From: JAHFTY01 sp964584785
GTDB lineage: Bacteria; Acidobacteriota; Terriglobia; 20CM-2-55-15
Assembly: GCA_964584785.1 (NCBI GenBank)
Contig: CAZPBY010000037.1
Span: 1-64,000 of the forward strand
Direction: 5' to 3'
Length of the DNA: 64,000 bases
Position numbers and translations under genes: made by a program. Of this stretch, positions 44,181 through 52,411 are shown one piece after another. The notes beneath the pieces were generated by a model. The model was not told the origin of the DNA, made no database searches, and worked only from the letters and a program-made list of their open reading frames with translations. How positions within the stretch are numbered: the first letter of the stretch is position 1; each line of letters opens with the position of its first letter.

Positions 44181-45851
44181 CTAGTGCGGTTTGTACAATT
44201 GTGCACCGCCGTCGGGGCCGGCGAAGATTTTCTTCATCGGGCCGATGGCCTCGGAATCAATCACGATCATCCAGGGCTGACGCGACGCCACCGCCTCGCT
44301 GAACGAAGTTCTGAATTCGCCGGCGGATTTGACCCGGCACGAACAGAAGCCGAAGGCCAGAGCGATCTCGACAAAGTCCGGACTCTTCAGATCCACGCCT
44401 ATCGTGCGGCCGTCGAAGTTGGCATTCTGGATATTTTTCAGGACGCCGTAGCCGTCATCGTCGAAAAGGATCACCACGACCGGAGTCTTCTCATGACTCG
44501 CCACCGCCATCTCGCCGATGTTCAGAAGCAGGCCCCCGTCGCCGGCCATGAGCACAACGGTTTTTGAAGGCGCCGCGAGTTGTCCGCCGATGGCCATCGG
44601 CAAACCCTGACCGATCCCACCGGCTGAGGCATGAAGCGTCGTTCGTGGATAGTGCCGCTCGATCAGCCGCGCGCCCCAGACTGTCGCCGGAACGGTAACG
44701 TCGCGCACTAAAATCGCGTCTTTGGGCATGACGTCACGAATTGCGTCGAGCACGGGCTCCCATGGCCCGAGCGTATCGCGCAAATCGCGGCGCAATTCGT
44801 TCCGGAGACTTGCGATCTCTTCGCGATATTCCGGCTTAGGCTTCAGGTGTCGCGCTCGAAGCAACATCAGTAGGGAGGCAAGTGTCGCTTTGGCATCACC
44901 GACGAGCCCGAGGCTGTGCGGGAAGTTTCGATTGATGGCTTCGGCATCGGCGTCAATGCCGATGTGATCGGCAGGGGTCGCAATCGTCCAGTTGGACGTT
45001 TCGTTGCCGCGAAAGCGGACACCGACGCTGATCAGCAAATCGGCGGTGCCGATCCAGTCTTTCAGTTTCGGGTACGTTGCGAAGTGACCGACCAGTCGGG
45101 AATCCGTTTCCGGAACAATTCCACGACCCGATTGAGACGTGACCACTGCCGCATCCAGCAATTCCATGAGTTCGTAAACATCTGCGCTGCAGTTCGACAT
45201 CATTGCTCCGCTGCCTGCCCAGATTATTGGACGCCGTGCTGCCGCCATCTTGCCGACGGCAGCGTTCAAATCACGTTCCAACGGCACGCGGGGCGGCGTG
45301 GCTCCAGTCGCGATTTCAGGCGGACGGATCAGTGCGGCTTGAAAATCGATCGGAATCTCAACGGTCACCGGACCGGGAGGCGGACCGAACGCCTGCTCAA
45401 TTGCGCGACGGAAGATCGAAGGGGCTTGCTCGGGACGCCGAACGCGGCAGGCTTCCTTGCTGATGCTTTGCAGCATCGCGAACTGTCCTTTGCAGTCGTG
45501 GATATAGCCTCGCCCGGTGTCGATATACGGAGAAGCGACCTGTCCCGTCACATGCAGCAGTGGAGCGCCGCCGTTCCACGCTTCAATGAGCGCGCCCGCC
45601 GCATTTCCGGCACCTGTGCCGGTGCTGGTCAGCACCACTCCGAGTTTGCCCGATATTCGCGCATAGGCGTCCGCCATGTTGACTGCGGCACCTTCATGAC
45701 GGGCGCTGACGAGCCGGAACGTGCCGTCGCGTTGCAGCGCGTCAAAGAACGGGATGTTATGAATGCTGATGATGCCGAACAGCGTATCGGCGCCGATGCG
45801 CTTCAGTTCGAGAAGCAATGAATCCGCAACTGTGATCTTTTTTTCATTCAT
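44181..45851 (-). CDS. Thiamine diphosphate-dependent enzyme (acetolactate synthase/benzoylformate decarboxylase-like)
   Basis: The 556-residue protein has three domains: Pyr with catalytic Glu53 (SARHEGAAVNMADAYAR), a central Rossmann domain, and PP with the ThDP/Mg motif GDGGLLLNIGEMAVASHEKTPVVVILFDDDGYG. It belongs to the large acetolactate-synthase family that includes 2-oxo-acid decarboxylases. Next to an aldehyde dehydrogenase and ring-cleavage genes, decarboxylation of a 2-oxo acid is the likely reaction. It overlaps the hydrolase gene by 8 bp. Confidence 0.85.
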   Translation of the reverse strand: MNEKKITVADSLLLELKRIGADTLFGIISIHNIPFFDALQRDGTFRLVSARHEGAAVNMADAYARISGKLGVVLTSTGTGAGNAAGALIEAWNGGAPLLHVTGQVASPYIDTGRGYIHDCKGQFAMLQSISKEACRVRRPEQAPSIFRRAIEQAFGPPPGPVTVEIPIDFQAALIRPPEIATGATPPRVPLERDLNAAVGKMAAARRPIIWAGSGAMMSNCSADVYELMELLDAAVVTSQSGRGIVPETDSRLVGHFATYPKLKDWIGTADLLISVGVRFRGNETSNWTIATPADHIGIDADAEAINRNFPHSLGLVGDAKATLASLLMLLRARHLKPKPEYREEIASLRNELRRDLRDTLGPWEPVLDAIRDVMPKDAILVRDVTVPATVWGARLIERHYPRTTLHASAGGIGQGLPMAIGGQLAAPSKTVVLMAGDGGLLLNIGEMAVASHEKTPVVVILFDDDGYGVLKNIQNANFDGRTIGVDLKSPDFVEIALAFGFCSCRVKSAGEFRTSFSEAVASRQPWMIVIDSEAIGPMKKIFAGPDGGAQLYKPH

Positions 45852-46611
45852 AGGCGGTTACCTGGTGCGCCATAAAATCCAGCACAAGCGCATTGAAAAT
45901 CTCCGGCTGCTCGGCGTAACAAAGATGCCCGGCGTTCGGAATCACTTCGACGCGAGCCGCGCGCGGCCATGAGCTCCACTGGGGTGTGATTTCATCTTCG
46001 TCGCCCCAGATCATCAACAAAGGCACCGCACAATTATCCAGAACGCCCCGCAGATCCGCGTTGGCGATCGCGATGGCCGCAAACTCGTATCCCGAACGGC
46101 GCACCTCCGACATGATCGCGATGGCCTCGTCCACAAGCTGCCGTGAAGCTCCCTTCGAGAGGAGTTTGGGCGCTCTTGCCCGGGCAAGATCCTGAGGCGA
46201 CATCGTGCGAATCATCCTGAGCCGGTCCTCGAGACTTCCACTGCGCCCTTGTGTGGTGTCCGCGAGAATCAATGCGTGGACGGCCGCCGGATAAGCACGA
46301 TAAAACTCCTGCGCGATGAGACCGCCGAGCGAATGACCGATAATGACGGCCGATTCCACATCCAGACGATCGAGAAGAGTTTTCAAGCGATCCGCGAATG
46401 CGCGGATGGACGGTTCCTGCTCCGGCAGGTCCTCCGACTTTCCAAACCCGGGCGCGTCCCAGGCAATCACCCGATAACGCGCCGAAAATGCGGCGATCTG
46501 ACGCCGCCAGGATCTGGAATTTGATCCGATCCCGTGCAGAAGAACAATGGGAAAGCCGCTACCGGCGATCTCGTAATGCACGAAGAAACCGCCGGAGTTC
46601 GTTAACGCCAC
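45844..46611 (-). CDS. Alpha/beta hydrolase (possible meta-cleavage product hydrolase)
   Basis: The 255-residue alpha/beta hydrolase has VLLHGIGSNSRSW (oxyanion hole), nucleophile Ser94 in IGHSLGG, Asp in WGDEDEITP, and His in NAGHLCYAEQP. The length and HGIGS motif match MhpC/BphD-like C-C bond hydrolases and also esterases or haloperoxidases. Its presence with an extradiol dioxygenase favours cleavage of the ring-opened product. The gene starts 53 bp inside the Rieske gene, a larger overlap than others in the cluster, but ATG 46611 gives a normal N-terminus. Confidence 0.8.
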   Translation of the reverse strand: MALTNSGGFFVHYEIAGSGFPIVLLHGIGSNSRSWRRQIAAFSARYRVIAWDAPGFGKSEDLPEQEPSIRAFADRLKTLLDRLDVESAVIIGHSLGGLIAQEFYRAYPAAVHALILADTTQGRSGSLEDRLRMIRTMSPQDLARARAPKLLSKGASRQLVDEAIAIMSEVRRSGYEFAAIAIANADLRGVLDNCAVPLLMIWGDEDEITPQWSSWPRAARVEVIPNAGHLCYAEQPEIFNALVLDFMAHQVTAYE

Positions 46612-47557
46612 GGTCGGAGTTGGACAGGTGTTCGATGGTGCGAGATTTGAAGCCGCGCTGGGATTCGAGGATCACGCGATCCTGCTCGATGACCTTGAAG
46701 TGCTGCCTTTCCCAGAAAGTCCGGTACAGAAATCGCCAGTAAGCGCGCTTCCAACCCTGAAGATTTCGATAGCGCAGAAAATAGACCAGCGAGCTGTTTT
46801 CGTCGATCGGAGTGCAGAAGCACAAGATTCGCAGAATCCCTTTCGGACCGAACGGAAGAGGAATATCGAGCCGTACCCACAGCGTGTCGCGGCCGAAGAG
46901 TTCCGACCAATCAAAGTTCACGCCGCGCTGTCCTTCGCGCTCGACGATGAATCCGTTGTCGGTGCGGGTGACGCGCATGTCGTCTTCGAGGGCGCCGCGG
47001 GAAAGCGTCAGCGATTGGCCATGCAGGAATGGGCCGTGCATGGGATCGGCTAGATTCTCGAGAACGAGAAGCCAGTTCGCGTCCCATGCCGATTCGCAGA
47101 TGAAGCCGCTCCAGTTCGCGTTCTCCAATTCTTCCGGAATGACCAACTCCGGCACCGGTTCGCCCGGCTCGGCAAAGTATGTCCATACAAGTCCGGCACG
47201 TTCCTGCGTTTGAAATGTCGTCAAACACAGTCGGGGAGCCAGTCGCGACTCGGCGGATTTGCTCGTCGGAATGGAGACGCACTGTCCGGCGGCGTCATAG
47301 CACCAGCCGTGATAGGCACAGCGCAGCGTATCGTTGACGATCTTCCCAAGACTTAACTTCGCGCCGCGATGCAGACAGCGGTCATCCTGCACATGAATCT
47401 GCCTTTTCGAATCGCGCCAAACGACAACGTCCTGGCCGAGGCGTCGAAGGCCGACAGGAACATCCCTGACGAAATCGGAACGGCTAATCGGATACCACAT
47501 GTTCCGTAGTCCGAGTTTCAAATCGTCTTCGAATTCCACTGTGGGTCGAGTCGTCAA
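46559..47557 (-). CDS. Rieske non-heme iron oxygenase
   Basis: The 332-residue protein has the Rieske cluster ligands C61, H63 (CLHRG) and C80, H83 (CAYHGW). The mononuclear iron site lies in ENLADPMHGPFLHG (His174, His179, with a further acidic ligand downstream). It is an alpha-subunit-type oxygenase, short for a three-component dioxygenase and closer to demethylase/monooxygenase types such as vanillate or phthalate oxygenases. No beta subunit, ferredoxin or reductase gene is adjacent, so electron donors are unknown. It overlaps the SDR gene by 4 bp (ATGA). Confidence 0.88.
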   Translation of the reverse strand: MTTRPTVEFEDDLKLGLRNMWYPISRSDFVRDVPVGLRRLGQDVVVWRDSKRQIHVQDDRCLHRGAKLSLGKIVNDTLRCAYHGWCYDAAGQCVSIPTSKSAESRLAPRLCLTTFQTQERAGLVWTYFAEPGEPVPELVIPEELENANWSGFICESAWDANWLLVLENLADPMHGPFLHGQSLTLSRGALEDDMRVTRTDNGFIVEREGQRGVNFDWSELFGRDTLWVRLDIPLPFGPKGILRILCFCTPIDENSSLVYFLRYRNLQGWKRAYWRFLYRTFWERQHFKVIEQDRVILESQRGFKSRTIEHLSNSDRGVNELRRFLRALRDRR

Positions 47558-48309
47558 TGGAAGACCAGGCCTCCGTCGGCAATGATGAGCTGTCCGGTAA
47601 TGAATGATGCATCATCCGACAGCAGGAAGGAAACGAGTCCAACGATATCGGACGGCGAACCTTCGCGCGAAATGGCGCGGTTCCCGATGTTCCATTCGCG
47701 CTTGGCCTGCGGAACTCCGGCAGTTGCTTCGTTGTCGAGAAGGCCGGGGGCGACGCAGTTGATGCGGACGCCGTCCGCTCCGAGTTCGCGAGCCATGGCC
47801 CGCGTAAAAGCTTCGATCGCGCCTTTCGACGTGACGTAGTGCAGCAGTTTGGGGCTGCCCCAGTGCGCGGTATCCGAACTCACAGTCACGATGCTGCCTC
47901 GCCTCCGTTTCTGCAAGTGCGGGGCAACCGCTCGGCACGTCAGCCAGGTCCCGCGGACGTTGACGTCCATGATGCGATCCCAGTTTTCGACCGTGATCTC
48001 GTTGTAGGCTGCACCACCGACGGAGTTCGCCAGCCCGGCGTTCGCGACGAGTCCGTCGATTTGCCCCCACTTGCGAAGCACGGCGTCCGCCATGGCTTCG
48101 GTGGATTCGGCGGAGGACACATCCGTGGGTACGAAGAAGGCTTCATGTCCGGCGCGCTTCAACTCATTCGCCGCATCGTTCCCCGACTCCTCGTGGATCT
48201 CGGCGATCGCAATTCGGGCGCCCTCTTCCGCCAGGCGCAACGCGTAGGCTCTTCCCAATCCACGCCCCGCACCCGTAATGATGATGACCCGATCGTGATG
48301 CCGAGTCAT
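47554..48309 (-). CDS. Short-chain dehydrogenase/reductase
   Basis: The 251-residue classical SDR has the cofactor site TGAGRGLG (about 12-19), NAG in VANAGLA, catalytic Ser in VTVSSDTAHW, and YVTSK as the YxxxK motif. PEGLLDN-like and FITGQLIIADGG segments close the fold. In aromatic pathways such enzymes rearomatise cis-dihydrodiols or oxidise alcohols, which fits its place beside the Rieske gene. I choose ATG 48309 (MTRHHDR). The gene is followed without a gap by the Rieske gene and preceded by a palindromic repeat. Confidence 0.85.
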   Translation of the reverse strand: MTRHHDRVIIITGAGRGLGRAYALRLAEEGARIAIAEIHEESGNDAANELKRAGHEAFFVPTDVSSAESTEAMADAVLRKWGQIDGLVANAGLANSVGGAAYNEITVENWDRIMDVNVRGTWLTCRAVAPHLQKRRRGSIVTVSSDTAHWGSPKLLHYVTSKGAIEAFTRAMARELGADGVRINCVAPGLLDNEATAGVPQAKREWNIGNRAISREGSPSDIVGLVSFLLSDDASFITGQLIIADGGLVFH

Positions 48310-48343
48310 AAGGATCCAACACAATCAAATCGATGACACAGCC

Positions 48344-48494
48344 TGGAAGGAAAATTTCGAAATCGAACGAGTTTTGCATTTCCAATCCGAAAGCCGAGAT
48401 CCGATATTGGACTGCCCTGACTGTGCGTGAGTCCAACTTGAGATTTGTGTTTTCGGATCGGAAATGCAGGACTCGTGCATTTTCTAAATTCCCT
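48344..48494. repeat. Family C imperfect long palindrome
   Basis: A left arm from about 48344 (with GGAAAATTTCGAAATCG and GCATTTCCAATCCGAAA) pairs imperfectly with a right arm ending near 48494. The core GCATTTCC.ATCCGAAA is present on both strands. It occupies most of the 196-bp gap between the cupin and SDR genes of the catabolic cluster. A related element is at 51057-51193. Confidence 0.7.
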
Positions 48495-48505
48495 CGTCGC
48501 CCTCA

Positions 48506-48997
48506 TCATTTGCCGCGGGCCTCGGCGAGCGGGCTGCCTTCGGGGTAATCGGGCAGCTGCGGTTTTTGAGCACCCAGTAAGGTGAGAAACGATGTTTCGA
48601 CCGATCCGTCATTTCTCACTCCGCGCCAGATTCCGGCCGGTATCCAGACCAGGTCGCGCGGACCGAGCGTCCGTTCGACTTCGGTGCTCCCATCCGACCA
48701 GATGCAGGTCAACGAGCCTTCGAGGACGAAAAAGATCTCTTCCACATCGGTGTGCAAATGGAGCGGACCTTCATTTCCGGGTGGAAGGATCATCGTGCTC
48801 AGGGTGAAATGGCCGGCCTTGATAATGTTCGGATCATCGTGCGCGCCGGTTCCACCGCCGCCCACGTAACGCATCTGAGCGCGGCGGTACTTCTGGTCGA
48901 CCCTGGCCTGGAAACTCAGAACGTCCCAATCCGCACGCCGGTCCTTTAATCGCGCGATGAATTTGTCGATCTGATCGATCTTCGGTACGTCATTCAT
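48506..48997 (-). CDS. Cupin-domain protein in the catabolic cluster
   Basis: The 163-residue protein is a single cupin. HLHTDVEEIFFVLEGSLTCIWSDG holds the first metal motif, and RTLGPRDLVWIPAGIWRGVRNDG the second, in which the usual His appears as Trp-Arg, so metal binding may be weak. It could be a sugar-isomerase-like or ring-cleavage accessory protein; the substrate is unclear. ATG 48997 overlaps the extradiol gene's stop (ATGA), so it is co-translated with it. No leader is visible, so it is cytoplasmic. Confidence 0.8.
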   Translation of the reverse strand: MNDVPKIDQIDKFIARLKDRRADWDVLSFQARVDQKYRRAQMRYVGGGGTGAHDDPNIIKAGHFTLSTMILPPGNEGPLHLHTDVEEIFFVLEGSLTCIWSDGSTEVERTLGPRDLVWIPAGIWRGVRNDGSVETSFLTLLGAQKPQLPDYPEGSPLAEARGK

Positions 48998-49914
48998 TTC
49001 ATCATGCCCCTGTTCGTTGCCCACCCTGGATCGGGTTCGCCGGCCATCGCCACGCGGACCTCGGGGTTCGGCGGCCCGGCCAGGCCCCATCGGTCGATCG
49101 CATCGGGAGATCGCGACCACACCTTCGGTTGATGCGCCGTTTCATTCGCGATGTAATCGATATCGCTGGTGTACTCGGTGATATAGCCGAACGGATCTTT
49201 AAAATAACAGAATATGTTGTTTCCCGGACCATGACGGCCGGGTCCCCAGACCGGTTCCATTCCCACTTTTCGCAGGTTGGCCACACCGCGCATGATCTCG
49301 TCCACTCCGGAAACGAGATACGCCACGTGGTTGATCGACGCGTGCGGCGCCTGGTTGAACGACAGCGCATGATGCTTGCTGTTGCAGCGGAGAAACACCA
49401 TCTGATGCTCGCTCCAATCCGACACGCGAAAGCCGAGAACATCGGTATAGAAGCCGGCGGCGCGATCAATGTCCGGGGTGTTCAGGACGACGTGGCAGAT
49501 CGAGGCCGGTTCGACGCGACGGGCTGTCCAGCCGCTCGTATGAGTCGCGACATCGGATGAAAGTTCGATGCAGCGTCCGTCCGGATCGATGAACTGTAAA
49601 CCGTAACCTCCACCCGGTTCGTCCAGGGCGAGCGGGCCTTCGATTACTTGTACGCCTGCTTTCTTCAATTCCTGCGCAGCCCGATCGACTTCCGCCGTGT
49701 TTCGCATTCCGAAAGCGATGTGATGAATTCCACGCGCTTGCGATCGATGAAGACTGAGCAGATGAAACTCCGGAGAGGATCCTCTGAAGTAGACGCGGTC
49801 GTTGTCTTCCGCGACGGTTTGCAGCCCCCAGACGTTCGAATAGAACCGAGCGTGATCGGTGATGTTCGTTGAAAACAAGCCAATGTGGCGAATATGCGTG
49901 AGGCCCAACCCCAT
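48994..49914 (-). CDS. VOC-family type I extradiol ring-cleavage dioxygenase
   Basis: The 306-residue protein has two glyoxalase-like VOC domains, about 5-125 and 135-255. The second domain supplies the Fe(II) facial triad: His141 (ICHVVLNTPD), His196 (SINHVAYLV), Glu247 (YITEYTSD). This is the pattern of catechol 2,3-dioxygenase and BphC-type enzymes, which cleave catechols next to the hydroxyls. I choose ATG 49914, since the longer open frame only mirrors terC. It is the first gene of the catabolic cluster. Confidence 0.88.
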   Translation of the reverse strand: MGLGLTHIRHIGLFSTNITDHARFYSNVWGLQTVAEDNDRVYFRGSSPEFHLLSLHRSQARGIHHIAFGMRNTAEVDRAAQELKKAGVQVIEGPLALDEPGGGYGLQFIDPDGRCIELSSDVATHTSGWTARRVEPASICHVVLNTPDIDRAAGFYTDVLGFRVSDWSEHQMVFLRCNSKHHALSFNQAPHASINHVAYLVSGVDEIMRGVANLRKVGMEPVWGPGRHGPGNNIFCYFKDPFGYITEYTSDIDYIANETAHQPKVWSRSPDAIDRWGLAGPPNPEVRVAMAGEPDPGWATNRGMMK

Positions 49915-49975
49915 ACCTTCGAAGTACCACTTTTTGCAGTCGGTGGTAAACATCGATTTGGTAGACTCCGGCCAC

Positions 49976-50632
49976 ATGGGTTTTTTATGGCCTATTGTCA
50001 GCATCATCGTCATCGACCTGGTTTTGAGCGGCGACAACGCGGTTGTGATCGGGATGGCTGCGCATCGGTTGCCGCCTGGCCAGCGAAGAATGGCGATCAT
50101 GATCGGCGGCGGAGCCGCAATCGTCCTTCGCATCGTCCTGACGTTGATCGCTGCGCTTCTGCTGAGGCTGACGGGTTTGCAACTGATCGGCGGTCTCCTG
50201 TTGATCTGGATCGGCTTCAAGCTGCTTGCGGCGGAAGAAGACGAGGCGAAAGGTGTGAAAGTCGCGCACAGCATGAAGGACGCGATCTTCACGATACTTC
50301 TGGCGGACTTCATCATGAGTCTGGACAACGTGCTTGGCGTTGCGGCCGCAAGCGAGGGACACTTGGGGCTGCTGACGTTCGGGCTCGTATTCAGCATGGC
50401 AATTCTGATGTTCATGGGCAGCCTCGTCGCAAGCATGATCAACAGGTTTGCATGGCTTGCCTATGTGGGGGCCGCGGTCATCATATGGACGGGCTCACAT
50501 ATGATGTTTAAAGACGCACTCGTTCAAAAAGTCGACCTTGGTACCGCGGTCGAATACGCAATCATCGTTTCAGTGACCGCGGGCACGCTGGTGTTCGCAC
50601 ACTGGTTTCATCGAATTCGAGAAAAGGAGTAG
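49976..50632 (+). CDS. TerC family integral membrane protein (YjbE-like)
   Basis: The 218-residue membrane protein has the TerC family motifs VLSGDNAVVIGM near the first helix and ADFIMSLDNVLGVAA in the middle. The acidic residues in these helices are thought to bind metal. TerC/YjbE proteins export manganese or load metalloenzymes, and some give tellurite resistance. I choose ATG 49976. It diverges from the extradiol gene with a 61-bp gap, too short for a Mn riboswitch, and none was seen. It is followed at 2 bp by a GlcG-like gene. Confidence 0.82.
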   Translation: MGFLWPIVSIIVIDLVLSGDNAVVIGMAAHRLPPGQRRMAIMIGGGAAIVLRIVLTLIAALLLRLTGLQLIGGLLLIWIGFKLLAAEEDEAKGVKVAHSMKDAIFTILLADFIMSLDNVLGVAAASEGHLGLLTFGLVFSMAILMFMGSLVASMINRFAWLAYVGAAVIIWTGSHMMFKDALVQKVDLGTAVEYAIIVSVTAGTLVFAHWFHRIREKE

Positions 50633-50634
50633 GA

Positions 50635-51048
50635 ATGGAATCGCTCAGATCCACGAAATACATCACGCTTGAAGGCGCGAAGAGAATGATGGCGGCGGCG
50701 GAAGCCGAAGCCCGCAGGAACAACTGGAACGTGGCGATCGCGATCGTCGATGCCGCGGGAAATCTGCTCATGTTTCAGAAGCTCGACGAGACTCAATCCG
50801 GCAGCATCGCCATCTCGATCGGCAAAGCCCGAAGCGCCGCCGCGTTCAAGCGTCCGACCAAGGCGCTCGAGGAAATCATCGCGGGAGGCCGGTCGGTCTT
50901 TCTCGCGGTCGCGGATCTGACACCGCTGCAGGGCGGCCTTCCTGTTGTCGTCGACGGCCAGGCGATCGGTGCCGTTGGCGTCAGCGGGGTCTTGTCGTCG
51001 CAGGACGAACAAGTCGCCCAGGCCGCCCTGGATGGACTGCAACGATAG
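50635..51048 (+). CDS. GlcG/HbpS family heme-binding protein
   Basis: The 137-residue protein has the family core: ITLEGAKRMMAAAEAEA, VAIVDAAGNLLMFQKLDE, SIGKARSAAAFKRPT, and GGLPVVVDGQAIGAVGVSG. GlcG/HbpS proteins bind heme or cobalamin-like ligands and occur near oxidation pathways. There is no leader, so it is cytoplasmic. It follows terC by 2 bp, indicating one transcript. A long palindrome (51057-51193) follows. Confidence 0.82.
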   Translation: MESLRSTKYITLEGAKRMMAAAEAEARRNNWNVAIAIVDAAGNLLMFQKLDETQSGSIAISIGKARSAAAFKRPTKALEEIIAGGRSVFLAVADLTPLQGGLPVVVDGQAIGAVGVSGVLSSQDEQVAQAALDGLQR

Positions 51049-51056
51049 ATCAGAGA

Positions 51057-51193
51057 GGGGAATTTCGAAATCGGACGACGGGAAATTCTAATCCGAAATC
51101 CGAAATCTCAAATCGGACCGCGTGCCGCCGACAACTCGAGTCCAATTTCGGATTTCGGATTAGAACTTCACTTCGACCGATTTCAAAATTCCC
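51057..51193. repeat. Family C long palindrome between convergent genes
   Basis: A left half with GGGAATTTCGAAATCGGACGA and TCTAATCCGAAATCCGAAAT and a matching right half are inverted complements with small mismatches. The apex lies near 51120-51140. It lies between the convergent GlcG-like and rsgA genes and probably terminates both. It shares its AATCCGAAATC core with 48344-48494. Confidence 0.8.
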
Positions 51194-51199
51194 AAAGCC

Positions 51200-52246
51200 C
51201 TACCCGCGGTCCCTAAGTTTGTACATCTCCTTGTGCGCCTTGTGCAGCCGCTTCCATCGCTTGTTCTCCTCCACGCGGGCGAGCACGTCTTGCTTGCGGG
51301 CGAGGTAGCTCAGCTCGCGGCGAAGTTTTAGATAGCTCTCGAAGCGATCCGCGTTCAAGCGGCCTTTGTTTATTGCCCCACGCACAGCACAGCCGGGTTC
51401 CGAGTCATGCCGGCAGTCGCGAAACCGGCAGCCCTCAGCCAGTGCTTCGATGTCCTCAAACGAGCTGGACAGGCCGGCATCGACATCCCAAAGCTGCAGC
51501 TCGCGCATTCCCGGAGTGTCGATCAACATTCCGCCCGACGGCAGAACGAATAGTCGCCGGGCGGTTGTAGTGTGTCGTCCGCGATCATCGTCCTCACGGA
51601 TGCCCGCGATCTTCTGCACCGGCCGTCCAAGAAGGTGATTGATGAGCGTCGACTTTCCGACACCCGACGACCCGAGCAAGACAATCGTTTCACCCGCTCG
51701 CAGATACGACTCGACGTGCTCCAGGCCGCTGCGCGTGATCACGCTGATCGCGTGAATGGGAACGCCGGGCGCAACGCCGGCAACCGCTCCCATAGCGGCG
51801 GTCGCGTCGTTGCAGAGGTCCGACTTACTGAGCAGGATCACAGGCTGTGCCCCGCTCTCCCACATGATCGCGAGGTATCGCTCGACCCGGCGTGCGTTCA
51901 GATCACCATTCAGCGAAGTCAAAAGGAACGCCGTATCGATATTCGCCGCGACGATCTGCTCGACGGTTTCATCCCCCGCGGCTTTCCGCGAGAACTTACT
52001 CTTTCGCGGAAGCACGTGGTGAATCGAGCCATGCGTGTCGATAAGAACCCAATCCCCGATGGCAGGCCAATCTCCGCCTGCGTGCCGAAGGCGTCCGGTC
52101 AACTCGGCATGGATTTCTCCGGCGTTACCGGCAACACGATAAGCGGATCTCTGGACTTCGACGACTCGCGCCGGATGCAGTCGTTCATCCGGCGGTACTT
52201 GTTGGCTGAAAAACGGACTCCAACCCAATGCGTCTAATCGGGACAC
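51200..52246 (-). CDS. rsgA: Ribosome small-subunit-dependent GTPase RsgA
   Basis: The 348-residue protein is a circularly permuted GTPase. It has an N-terminal OB domain, G4 LLSKSD before G1 GSSGVGKSTLIN, and G3 DTPGMRE. The C-terminal zinc knuckle is CRFRDCRHDSEPGC. RsgA helps late maturation of the 30S subunit. It starts with GTG 52246 with a good AAGGAGAG ribosome site. Its C-terminus is strongly basic (RVEENKRWKRLHKAHKEM). It diverges from the ompH gene. Confidence 0.93.
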   Translation of the reverse strand: MSRLDALGWSPFFSQQVPPDERLHPARVVEVQRSAYRVAGNAGEIHAELTGRLRHAGGDWPAIGDWVLIDTHGSIHHVLPRKSKFSRKAAGDETVEQIVAANIDTAFLLTSLNGDLNARRVERYLAIMWESGAQPVILLSKSDLCNDATAAMGAVAGVAPGVPIHAISVITRSGLEHVESYLRAGETIVLLGSSGVGKSTLINHLLGRPVQKIAGIREDDDRGRHTTTARRLFVLPSGGMLIDTPGMRELQLWDVDAGLSSSFEDIEALAEGCRFRDCRHDSEPGCAVRGAINKGRLNADRFESYLKLRRELSYLARKQDVLARVEENKRWKRLHKAHKEMYKLRDRG

Positions 52247-52366
52247 GACAATCTCTCCTTATGAAAGGCTGATGAAGTTAGGAAATGTTCAGGCCGCGAT
52301 TACGCCGGAACGCCGGCGGCAATGGCCCGGAAAGATGTCGAATAGGTCATAGGCACTCCAGTAATT

Positions 52367-52400
52367 TACAATAGAGAGATTACCGCGATTGCGGTTTTTA
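52367..52400 (+). promoter_or_regulatory. Possible ompH promoter -10 and leader hairpin
   Basis: TACAAT (52367-52372) could be the -10 box of ompH; no good -35 is visible. Downstream, ACCGC-GATT-GCGGT (52382-52395) followed by TTTTTA would form a short terminator-like hairpin in the leader, 12 bp before the start codon. The rest of 52247-52411 holds the divergent rsgA leader and no gene. Confidence 0.35.
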
Positions 52401-52411
52401 GAGGTGGCGAG

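Noticed and set aside
49915..49975. Manganese riboswitch before terC
   Set aside because: The gap is only 61 bp and lacks the expected paired helices.
49915..50442. Longer N-terminus for the extradiol dioxygenase
   Set aside because: It is antisense to terC, whose metal-site motifs are clear, and the VOC domain starts at 49914.
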